NCBI GenBank assembly: GCA_030824095.1
Contig: JAVBYK010000091.1
Span: 1 to 5,759, forward strand
Length of the DNA: 5,759 nucleotides
Reading direction: 5' to 3'
From: a bacterium
GTDB taxonomy: Bacteria > Pseudomonadota > Gammaproteobacteria > Burkholderiales > Burkholderiaceae_C
A program made the translations under genes and the position numbers. Shown one piece after another: positions 1-5,759 of this stretch. The notes under the pieces were generated by a model. It was not told the DNA's origin and made no database searches. It saw only the letters and a list, made by a program, of their open reading frames with translations. Position 1 is the first letter of the stretch. Every line of letters starts with the position of its first letter.

Positions 1-1239
1 CAGACCGGCTGGATGACCTCGATGACCGACATCACCGAGCCCAACCGGGTGCGGGAACAGTTGTCAGCATCGCACGAGCGTTTCACCACCGTGCTGGAGG
101 CGCTGGACGCCTCGATCTCTGTGGCACCGCTGGGCAGTGACGAGCTGCTGTTTGCCAACAAGCTGTACCGACAATGGTTTGGCACGCAGACCCAGGGGCA
201 TCTGCAGCTGATCGCTGAGGCTGGTGTGCCCGCCAGCCCCACCACCGATGAATCCACCGACAGCGTGGACTCCTTTGCGGGCCTGCCCACCACGGCCTTG
301 CCGGACACGGAAACCGAGAGCGCCGAGATTTATATCGCCGAACTGGACAAGTGGCTGGAAGTGCGCAGCCGCTACCTGAGCTGGGTGGATGGCCGCCTGG
401 CACAAATGGTGATTGCCACCGACATCACGTCCCGGCGCATCGCCGAGGAACAGTCCGCCAGCCAGACCGAGCGCGCCCAGTCCGCCAGCCGACTGATCAC
501 CATGGGCGAAATGGCCTCCAGCGTGGCGCACGAGCTGAACCAGCCACTGACCGCCATCAACAACTATTGCAACGGCATGGTCTCGCGCATCCAGGCCCAG
601 CAGATCACCGAAGAGGAACTGTTGGGCGCCCTGGAGAAAACCGCCCGACAGGCCCAGCGTGCCGGCCAGATCATTCAGCGCATCCGCTCCTTCGTGAAGC
701 GCAGCGAACCCAACCGCACGCCTTCGGAGGTCAGCTCCATGGTCAGCGAGGCCGTGGAACTGGCCGAAATCGAGTTGCGCCGCTTCAATGTGCGCCTGAA
801 CCACTATGTGGCCGCGCGCCTGCCGCCGCTGATGGTGGACCCTATCCTGATCGAACAGGTGCTGATCAACCTGCTACGCAACGCGGCAGAATCCATCGAC
901 ATGGCGCTGCGCCAGACCTCGCAGCGGATTGTGGAGCTGCGCGTGGTGCCCAAGACCATCGACGACAAGCGCGTGGTGGAGTTTTCCGTGCAGGACACCG
1001 GCAAGGGCCTGGCCCCGGAAGTGCAGGCCCGCCTGTACGAGGCCTTCTACTCCACCAAGGCCGACGGCATGGGCATTGGCCTGTCTTTGTGCCGCTCCAT
1101 CGTGGAATCCCACCTGGGAAGAATGTCGGCAGAGAACCTCTACAATGGCGGCGAAGTGTCGGGGTGCCGATTTTCATTCTGGATACCGCTAACAGAAGTT
1201 AGCGCCGGTTTGACGCAACATCCGCGAAAAAGCAACTAG
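1..1239 (+). CDS. PAS-domain sensor histidine kinase, FixL/DctB-like (5' partial)
   Basis: This is the cytoplasmic kinase end of a two-component sensor. It should autophosphorylate on His and pass the phosphate to the regulator encoded just downstream. The frame is open from base 1, and the first residues (QTGWMTSMTDITEP) look like the closing strand of an upstream PAS domain. The ATG at 13 is therefore probably internal and the true start lies outside the window. Numbering from that Met: a second PAS-like domain spans about 20-140 and ends in the typical ATDIT strand; a helical linker spans 141-160; the HisKA H-box (SSVAHELNQPLTAINNY) has phospho-acceptor H173; the HATPase domain has N-box N290 (NLLRNAAES), G1 box DTGKGL from D328, an F-box (YEAFYSTK) and G2 box GMGIG at 352-356. 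All catalytic boxes are intact. The PAS carries a Ser/Thr/Asp-rich, low-complexity stretch at about 74-104. I see no convincing heme-binding His signature, so oxygen sensing is not supported. The signal is unknown, and any membrane or periplasmic part would be upstream. Confidence 0.93.
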   Translation, partial: QTGWMTSMTDITEPNRVREQLSASHERFTTVLEALDASISVAPLGSDELLFANKLYRQWFGTQTQGHLQLIAEAGVPASPTTDESTDSVDSFAGLPTTALPDTETESAEIYIAELDKWLEVRSRYLSWVDGRLAQMVIATDITSRRIAEEQSASQTERAQSASRLITMGEMASSVAHELNQPLTAINNYCNGMVSRIQAQQITEEELLGALEKTARQAQRAGQIIQRIRSFVKRSEPNRTPSEVSSMVSEAVELAEIELRRFNVRLNHYVAARLPPLMVDPILIEQVLINLLRNAAESIDMALRQTSQRIVELRVVPKTIDDKRVVEFSVQDTGKGLAPEVQARLYEAFYSTKADGMGIGLSLCRSIVESHLGRMSAENLYNGGEVSGCRFSFWIPLTEVSAGLTQHPRKSN

Positions 1240-1255
1240 AACCCTGGAAATCTGA

Positions 1256-1882
1256 ATGAGCCTGCTTCCGAAAAAAGGTACTGTTTACGTAGTAGACGAT
1301 GACGAAGCCGTGCGCGACTCGCTGCAGTGGCTGCTGGAGGGCAAGGGCTTTCGCGTGCGATGCTTTGATTCTGCGGAATCTTTCCTCAGCCGCTACGACG
1401 CACGCGAGGTCGCCTGCCTGATCGTGGACATCCGCATGGGTGGCATGACAGGCCTGGAATTGCAAAACCGCCTGATCGAAGCCAAGTCGCCGCTGCCCAT
1501 CGTCTTCATCACCGGCCACGGCGACGTGCCCATGGCGGTCGACACCATGAAGAAGGGCGCCATGGACTTCATCCAGAAGCCGTTCAACGAAGACCAACTG
1601 GTGGGTCTGGTGGAGCGCATGCTGGACCATGCCAAGGACTCGTTCGCCGATTACCAGACCGCTGCCAGCCGCGACGCCCTGCTGTCCAAGCTGACACTGC
1701 GCGAATCCCAGGTGCTAGAGCGCATCGTCGCCGGCCGCCTGAACAAGCAGATTGCCGACGATTTAGGCATCAGCATCAAGACAGTGGAAGCGCACCGTGC
1801 CAACATCATGGAAAAGCTCAGTGCCAATACGGTTGCCGACCTGCTGAAGATTGCATTGGGACAAAACGCCCCCAAATCCTGA
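1256..1882 (+). CDS. FixJ/NarL-family response regulator transcription factor
   Basis: This 208-residue regulator should bind DNA when phosphorylated by the adjacent kinase. The receiver domain (about 9-122) has the acidic pair D15/D16, phospho-acceptor D58 (LIVDIRM), switch residue T86 (FITGHGD) and conserved K108 in the KPF motif, so phosphorylation chemistry looks intact. A helical linker (about 123-145) leads to a LuxR/GerE-type helix-turn-helix (about 146-202) with the hallmark LTLRE start and the recognition segment ISIKTVEAHRANIMEKL. Domain order and length fit the FixJ/TtrR/TodT group. The start lies 16 nt after the kinase stop, which supports co-transcription. The ribosome binding site is weak (TGGA at 1245-1248, 7 nt from the ATG), but no better start exists nearby because the receiver begins at about residue 9. 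Targets cannot be read from this window. A terminator-like hairpin follows the gene. Confidence 0.95.
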   Translation: MSLLPKKGTVYVVDDDEAVRDSLQWLLEGKGFRVRCFDSAESFLSRYDAREVACLIVDIRMGGMTGLELQNRLIEAKSPLPIVFITGHGDVPMAVDTMKKGAMDFIQKPFNEDQLVGLVERMLDHAKDSFADYQTAASRDALLSKLTLRESQVLERIVAGRLNKQIADDLGISIKTVEAHRANIMEKLSANTVADLLKIALGQNAPKS

Positions 1883-1905
1883 CGATCCGACATTCATAGC
1901 ATCTC

Positions 1906-1937
1906 ACGCCCGCCCCGCAAGGACTGCGGGCGTTTTT
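1906..1937 (+). terminator. Rho-independent terminator after the two-component operon
   Basis: An 8-bp perfect GC-rich stem (ACGCCCGC at 1906-1913 with GCGGGCGT at 1926-1933) encloses a 12-nt loop and runs directly into TTTTT (1933-1937) followed by AATT. It begins 23 nt after the response-regulator stop. An alternative hairpin, CCCGCA (1914-1919) with TGCGGG (1925-1930) and a 5-nt loop, uses part of the same 3' arm, so the two pairings exclude each other. The element ends only 16 nt before the folD ATG. Confidence 0.8.
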
Positions 1938-1953
1938 AATTCGAAAGCCCACT

Positions 1954-2823
1954 ATGACCACCACCACAGCCCAGATCATCGACGGCGTTGCCCTGTCCAA
2001 ACAACTGCGTGAAGACGTTGCCACACGCACCACCGCCCTCAAGGCCCGCGGAATCACCCCCGGCTTGGCCGTGGTGCTGGTGGGCGAGAACCCGGCCAGT
2101 CAGGTCTATGTGCGCAACAAGGTCAAGGCCTGCCAGGACGCCGGCCTGCATTCCGTGCTGGAAAAATACGACGCCAGCATGACCGAGGCCGAACTGCTGG
2201 CCCGCGTGGACGCCCTGAACAACGATCCCGCCATCCACGGCATCCTGGTGCAGTTGCCCCTGCCCGGCCACATTGACGACCACAAGGTGATTGAAGCCAT
2301 CTCGCCGGCGAAGGACGTGGACGGCTTCCACGTGGCCAGCGCCGGAGCGCTGATGGTGGGTGAGACCGGGTTCAAGGCCTGCACGCCGTACGGCTGCATG
2401 AAGATGCTGGAATCTATTGGCATGAAGAACCTGCGCGGCAAGCACGCCGTGGTGATCGGCCGCTCCAACATCGTCGGCAAGCCCATGGCCATGATGCTGC
2501 TGCAGGCCAACGCCACCGTCACCATCACCCACAGCGGCACGGCCGATCTGGGTGCCATGACCCGCCAGGCCGATATCGTGGTTGCGGCCGTCGGCAAGCG
2601 CAACGTCCTGACCGCTGACATGGTCAAACCTGGTGCCGTCGTGATTGACGTCGGCATGAACCGCAACGATGAAGGCAAGCTCTGCGGTGACGTGGACTTT
2701 GAAGGCGTCAAGCAGGTGGCGGGCTACATCACACCGGTGCCGGGTGGCGTCGGCCCCATGACCATCACCATGCTGCTGGTCAACACCATCGAGGCGGCAG
2801 AGCGCGAGGCAGGACGCGCATGA
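1954..2823 (+). CDS. folD: Bifunctional methylenetetrahydrofolate dehydrogenase / methenyltetrahydrofolate cyclohydrolase
   Basis: FolD is a cytosolic enzyme, normally a homodimer. It oxidises 5,10-methylene-THF to 5,10-methenyl-THF with NADP+ and then hydrolyses it to 10-formyl-THF, supplying C1 units for purine and formyl-Met synthesis. The 289-residue length matches the family. The catalytic domain shows the YxxxK motif (Y52, K56) in SQVYVRNK, the QLPLP motif from Q100, and the KDVDGFH motif at 120-126. The Rossmann dinucleotide-binding segment GRSNIVGKPMA starts at G169. The family C-terminal signature TPVPGGVGPMT runs from T260. All expected catalytic residues are present. The ATG at 1954 gives the usual short N-terminus before the IIDG motif. 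The Shine-Dalgarno is weak (GAAAG at 1943-1947). The gene starts 16 nt after a terminator U-run, so its promoter must overlap that hairpin region or transcription must read through it. Its stop codon overlaps the start of the next gene. Confidence 0.98.
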   Translation: MTTTTAQIIDGVALSKQLREDVATRTTALKARGITPGLAVVLVGENPASQVYVRNKVKACQDAGLHSVLEKYDASMTEAELLARVDALNNDPAIHGILVQLPLPGHIDDHKVIEAISPAKDVDGFHVASAGALMVGETGFKACTPYGCMKMLESIGMKNLRGKHAVVIGRSNIVGKPMAMMLLQANATVTITHSGTADLGAMTRQADIVVAAVGKRNVLTADMVKPGAVVIDVGMNRNDEGKLCGDVDFEGVKQVAGYITPVPGGVGPMTITMLLVNTIEAAEREAGRA

Positions 2824-4874
2824 ATCCACTGCTGAGTTCCTCGCCCCTGCCCCTGTTTGACCAGATCCGCCCCGAGCATGTGATGCCCGCCATCGACGTG
2901 CTGTTGGCGGACTCCAGCCGGGCCTTGGAAACGGTTACGGCTGCGGATTTCCCGGCGCAGTGGGAATCGATTGCCAGGGAACTGGACGTGGCCACCGAGA
3001 AGCTGGGGCGCGCCTGGGGTGCGGTCAGCCACCTCAACAGTGTGGCCGATACGCCGGAGCTGCGCGCCGCTTACAACGCCGCCCTGCCCACTGTGACCGA
3101 GTTCTGGACCCGCCTGGGCGCCGATGAACGCCTGTACGCCAAGTACAAGACCATTGACGTGCAGGCGCTGAACGCCGAGCAACGCCAGGCCCACAAGAAC
3201 GCCATGCGCAACTTCGTGCTGGGCGGCGCGGAGCTGACCGGTGCTGCGCGCGACCGCTTTGCCGAAATCCAAGAGCAGCAGGCGGCCCTGAGCCAGAAGT
3301 TCAGCGAGAACACGCTGGACGCCACCGACGCCTTCAGCTACTACGCCAGCGTTGCCGAAATGGCCGGCGTGCCCGACGATGTGCAGCAGACCGCCCGCGC
3401 CGCCGCGCAGGCCGAGGGCAAGGACGGCTACAAGCTGACCCTGAAGATGCCGTGTTACCTGCCGGTGATGCAGTTCGCCCACAGCAGCGCACTGCGCGCC
3501 GTGCTGTACCGCGCCTATGTCACCCGGGCTTCCGACCAGGCCGATGAGGCGGCACGCGCGTTCGACAACACGCAGAACATTCACGCGATTCTGGCGCTGC
3601 GCCAGGAAGAAGCGGTCTTGCTGGGCTACCCGAACTTCGGCACGCTGTCGCTGGTGCCCAAGATGGCTCCATCACCCGATGCGGTCATCACCTTCCTGCG
3701 CGATCTGGCGCACAAGGCCCGCCCGTTTGCCGAAAAGGACCTGGCCGACCTGCGCAGCTTTGCCAAGGAGCAGCTCCAACTGGAGGATCCGCAACCCTGG
3801 GACTGGGCCTACATCGGAGAAAAACTCAAGGAAGCGCGTTACGCCTTCAGCGAACAGGAAGTTAAACAGTACTTCACCTTCCCCAAAGTGCTCGCGGGCC
3901 TGTTCAAGATCGCCGAGACCCTGTTTGACATTGCCATTCGCCGCGACCAGGCGCCTGTCTGGAATGCCAATGTCGAGTTCTACTGCATTGAACGCAGCGA
4001 CGCCAACGGCACCCATCTGGTCGGCCAGTTCTACCTGGACCCCACCGCACGCGCCGGCAAGCGTGGTGGTGCCTGGATGGATGACGTCTGCGCCCGATGG
4101 CTGCGCCCCGACACCGGCCAGCTGCAGACCCCGGTGGCACACCTGGTCTGCAATTTTGCCGACGGCGTGGAGGTTGATGGCGTGCGCCAACCCGCCCTGC
4201 TGTCGCACGACGACGTGACCACCTTGTTCCACGAGTTCGGCCACGGCCTGCACCACATGCTGACCCAAGTGAACGAGCACGACGTGTCGGGCATCAGCGG
4301 TGTGGAGTGGGACGCGGTGGAACTGCCCAGTCAGTTCATGGAAAACTTCTGCTGGGAATGGAGCGTGCTGCGCCACATGACCTCCCATGTGCAGACCGGC
4401 GAACCATTGCCGCGCGCACTGTTCGACAAGATGCTGGCCGCACGCAATTTCCAGAGCGGCCTGCAGACCCTGCGCCAGATCGAGTTCTCACTGTTCGACA
4501 TGCTGCTGCACACGGCCCAAGACCCGCAGCAGGATTTCTTGCCCCTGCTCAACCAGGTGCGCGCGGAAGTGGCCGTCATGACACCCCCGGTATGGAGCCG
4601 CACGGCCCACACCTTCAGCCACATCTTTGCGGGTGGATACGCGGCCGGCTACTACAGCTACAAATGGGCCGAAGTGCTGAGCGCCGATGCCTATGCCGCC
4701 TTTGAGGAAACCGCCGGCGCCGACGGTATGCCCAACCTGGAAACCTGCCAAAAGTACCGCCAGGCCATTCTGGAAGCCGGCGGCAGCCGCCCTGCCATGG
4801 AGTCTTTCAAGGCATTTCGCGGCCGCGAGCCCACGCTGGATGCTTTGCTGCGCCACCAAGGTATGGCACCATGA
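2820..4874 (+). CDS. prlC: Oligopeptidase A, M3-family zinc metallopeptidase
   Basis: This 684-residue cytoplasmic zinc peptidase cuts short peptides, and in E. coli OpdA/PrlC degrades released signal peptides. The length matches the roughly 680 residues of that protein. The N-terminus (NPLL, then a PLF-x-IRPEHV-type motif) and the long helical domain fit the family. The zinc site is intact: HEFGH at 471-475, with H471 and H475 as ligands and E472 as catalytic base, and E501 in DAVELPSQ as third ligand. The substrate-binding loop near the C-terminus is also present: H601 followed by a Gly-rich turn and Y607, Y611 and Y614, matching the conserved His/Tyr set of thimet-type oligopeptidases. The start codon overlaps the folD stop (ATGA at 2820-2823), with AGGA at 2811-2814 placed 5 nt upstream, which implies translational coupling to folD. 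No signal peptide is seen. Assignment to the M3A family is secure; the oligopeptidase A subtype rests on length and motif context. Confidence 0.96.
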   Translation: MNPLLSSSPLPLFDQIRPEHVMPAIDVLLADSSRALETVTAADFPAQWESIARELDVATEKLGRAWGAVSHLNSVADTPELRAAYNAALPTVTEFWTRLGADERLYAKYKTIDVQALNAEQRQAHKNAMRNFVLGGAELTGAARDRFAEIQEQQAALSQKFSENTLDATDAFSYYASVAEMAGVPDDVQQTARAAAQAEGKDGYKLTLKMPCYLPVMQFAHSSALRAVLYRAYVTRASDQADEAARAFDNTQNIHAILALRQEEAVLLGYPNFGTLSLVPKMAPSPDAVITFLRDLAHKARPFAEKDLADLRSFAKEQLQLEDPQPWDWAYIGEKLKEARYAFSEQEVKQYFTFPKVLAGLFKIAETLFDIAIRRDQAPVWNANVEFYCIERSDANGTHLVGQFYLDPTARAGKRGGAWMDDVCARWLRPDTGQLQTPVAHLVCNFADGVEVDGVRQPALLSHDDVTTLFHEFGHGLHHMLTQVNEHDVSGISGVEWDAVELPSQFMENFCWEWSVLRHMTSHVQTGEPLPRALFDKMLAARNFQSGLQTLRQIEFSLFDMLLHTAQDPQQDFLPLLNQVRAEVAVMTPPVWSRTAHTFSHIFAGGYAAGYYSYKWAEVLSADAYAAFEETAGADGMPNLETCQKYRQAILEAGGSRPAMESFKAFRGREPTLDALLRHQGMAP

Positions 4875-4914
4875 TGGCCTTGGCCCTGACAACGCAATCA
4901 CCCGGCTCAATTAC

Positions 4915-4920
4915 GAGGAA
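4915..4920 (+). promoter_or_regulatory. Ribosome binding site that fixes the start of the DUF4124 protein
   Basis: GAGGAA lies 7 nt before the ATG at 4928, a near-ideal Shine-Dalgarno position. An in-frame ATG at 4871 overlaps the prlC stop but would put 19 extra polar residues in front of a normal signal peptide. The site at 4915 therefore favours 4928 as the real start. Confidence 0.8.
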
Positions 4921-4927
4921 GACCCAC

Positions 4928-5578
4928 ATGAAACACCACACCATCGCAATCCTGCTGGGCAGCGCGGCGCTGCTCGGTTCAGCCATGGGCGTGCAGGCAC
5001 AAACCATTTACCGCATTGTGGGCGCCGATGGCAAGGTCACGTTCTCTGACAAACCCCCGGTCAATGCCGAACAGGGCAAAGTTGCCACCACCGGCGTCGG
5101 CGCTGCAGCCGCCAACCCCAACACCGGACTGCCGTTCGAGTTGCGTCAGGTCGTCGCCAAATACCCCGTTGTGCTCTACACGTCCACCCAGTGCGCACCG
5201 TGCGATTCCGGACGTGCATTCCTGAGCGGACGCGGCATACCCTTCACCGAGCGGACCGTCACCACGGCGGAAGACCGCGGCTACCTGCAACGCCTGACCG
5301 GCGACACGTCCTTGCCCTATCTGACCATCGGAACCCAGCGGATCAAGGGGATGTCCGATCTGGAATGGACCCAATACCTGGATGCCGCAGGCTATCCCAA
5401 GACCTCCATGCTGCCCCCGGGCTACAAGCGGCCCGAGCCAACTCCACTGGTTGTGGTTCAGGCAGTGCCGGCCGCCAATGGCAAGGCCGAAGCCAAGCCC
5501 CAGGCAGCGGCATCCGAACCCGCCTACCAGCCGCCACCGCCCGCCAGCCCATCCAACCCGGCTGGCATCAGTTTCTAG
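4928..5578 (+). CDS. Exported DUF4124 / glutaredoxin-like CxxC protein
   Basis: The 216-residue protein begins with a Sec-type signal peptide: KHH at positions 2-4, a hydrophobic core at about 5-19, and a likely cut after VQA at residue 24. The mature part starts with a DUF4124-like module (about 25-50: TIYRIVGADGKVTFSDKPP, typical of envelope proteins of proteobacteria). A glutaredoxin-like fold follows (about 72-155) with a beta strand VVLYTST, the active-site pair C89-A-P-C92, and a probable cis-Pro at P130 (TSLPYLTIG). The tail (about 160-216) is rich in Pro and Ala and probably disordered. Export would place the CxxC centre in the periplasm, suggesting a thiol-disulfide role, but no substrate or partner can be named. 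It lies 53 nt after prlC with its own strong ribosome binding site, so it is probably the last gene of the folD-prlC unit. The domain calls are by eye; the thioredoxin/glutaredoxin fold is well supported by the CxxC and cis-Pro, and the specific function is not. Confidence 0.88.
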   Translation: MKHHTIAILLGSAALLGSAMGVQAQTIYRIVGADGKVTFSDKPPVNAEQGKVATTGVGAAAANPNTGLPFELRQVVAKYPVVLYTSTQCAPCDSGRAFLSGRGIPFTERTVTTAEDRGYLQRLTGDTSLPYLTIGTQRIKGMSDLEWTQYLDAAGYPKTSMLPPGYKRPEPTPLVVVQAVPAANGKAEAKPQAAASEPAYQPPPPASPSNPAGISF

Positions 5579-5591
5579 GGCCGAAAGGCCC
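5578..5591. terminator. Small GNRA-loop hairpin between convergent genes (possible weak terminator)
   Basis: GGGCC and GGCCC form a 5-bp stem closed by a GAAA tetraloop. The first base is also the last base of the upstream stop codon. No U-run follows on either strand, so intrinsic termination would be weak. It sits in the 19-nt gap between the converging stop codons, where a bidirectional terminator would be expected. Confidence 0.4.
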
Positions 5592-5597
5592 CCCTGC

Positions 5598-5759
5598 TTA
5601 AAACGTCAGCGTCTTCACGCCGCTGGCAGTGCCCAGCAGGCACACCTGGGCCCGCTGGAAGGCGAACACGCCTACCGTCACCACGCCAGGCCACTGGCTG
5701 ACCTCGGCCTCGAAGGCCAGCGGGTCGGTAATCTGCAGGCCGGTCACGTCGACGATGGT
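5598..5759 (-). CDS. rpiA: Ribose-5-phosphate isomerase A, C-terminal end (partial)
   Basis: RpiA interconverts ribose 5-phosphate and ribulose 5-phosphate in the non-oxidative pentose phosphate pathway, in the cytosol. Only the last 53 codons are in the window, read on the minus strand, with TAA at 5600-5598. The translation opens with TIVDVTGLQITDPLAFE and contains PGVVTVGVFAFQRAQVCLLG, ending in SGVKTLTF. This matches the C-terminal pattern of RpiA: a V/L-D-x-x-G-L-x-I-x-D-P strand, then PGVVxxGLF, then a hydrophobic strand leading to a G-(V/I)-K-x-(L/I) end. The isomerase active-site motifs lie outside the window. The gene converges on the DUF4124 protein gene with 19 nt between stop codons. 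The frame is open to the window edge with no sign of damage. Confidence 0.9.
   Translation of the reverse strand, partial: TIVDVTGLQITDPLAFEAEVSQWPGVVTVGVFAFQRAQVCLLGTASGVKTLTF

Noticed and set aside
13..15. ATG at 13 as the start of the kinase gene
   Set aside because: The frame is open to base 1 and the residues around it look like the end of a preceding PAS domain. No Shine-Dalgarno can be judged, because too few upstream bases are present.
351..1202. A 283-codon open frame on the plus strand within the kinase gene
   Set aside because: The product is Arg/Pro/His-rich with no domain, whereas the overlapping frame holds all the histidine kinase boxes.
1851..1900. A possible sigma-70 promoter for folD (TTGCAT at 1851-1856 as a -35)
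   Set aside because: No convincing -10 hexamer lies at 16-18 nt, and transcripts from it would have to pass the terminator hairpin.
1936..2829. A 297-codon open frame on the minus strand covering all of folD
   Set aside because: It mirrors the folD coding frame, is rich in His, Gly, Val and Ala as expected from the complement of GC-rich codons, and shows no recognisable motif. FolD on the plus strand is certain.
2724..3584. A 286-codon open frame on the minus strand across the folD-prlC junction
   Set aside because: It is the same codon-bias shadow effect. It spans two well-supported plus-strand genes and encodes no known domain.
1..5759. Mobile elements, CRISPR arrays, tRNA or rRNA genes
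   Set aside because: I saw no regularly spaced direct repeats, terminal inverted repeats with a transposase, integrase genes or RNA gene signatures. Nearly every base is accounted for by housekeeping or regulatory genes.

Overview
The window is GC-rich and almost fully coding, with short intergenic gaps and strongly GC-biased third positions. The gene set (FixL/FixJ-like two-component pair, FolD, a PrlC-type M3 oligopeptidase, a DUF4124/glutaredoxin-like exported protein, RpiA) and the protein sequences suggest a betaproteobacterium of the order Burkholderiales, probably Comamonadaceae-like. That placement is inferred from sequence character and was not tested by a search.

Layout: (1) 1-1239, plus strand: the 3' part of a PAS-containing sensor histidine kinase whose start lies before the window. 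(2) 1256-1882, plus: its FixJ/NarL-type response regulator, 16 nt downstream. (3) 1883-1953: a 71-nt gap holding a strong intrinsic-terminator-like hairpin with a U-run, which ends only 16 nt before the next start codon. (4) 1954-2823, plus: folD, one-carbon metabolism. (5) 2820-4874, plus: an oligopeptidase A (PrlC-like) metallopeptidase, joined to folD by an ATGA overlap. (6) 4928-5578, plus: a small secreted protein with an N-terminal DUF4124 module and a CxxC glutaredoxin-like module. (7) 5598-5759, minus: the C-terminal end of rpiA, converging on gene 6 with only 19 nt between the stop codons and a small GNRA-loop hairpin between them.

The first two genes form a phosphorelay pair: the kinase has H, N and G boxes, and the regulator has the phospho-acceptor Asp plus a LuxR-type helix-turn-helix. 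The next three look like a co-transcribed housekeeping unit, with tight spacing and one translational-coupling overlap, covering folate C1 units, peptide turnover and an exported redox-type protein. Nothing here looks like a mobile element, CRISPR array, RNA gene or obviously transferred segment. It reads as an ordinary core-genome region. The points most worth a second look are the terminator hairpin pressed against folD, with two mutually exclusive pairings, and the DUF4124-glutaredoxin fusion.
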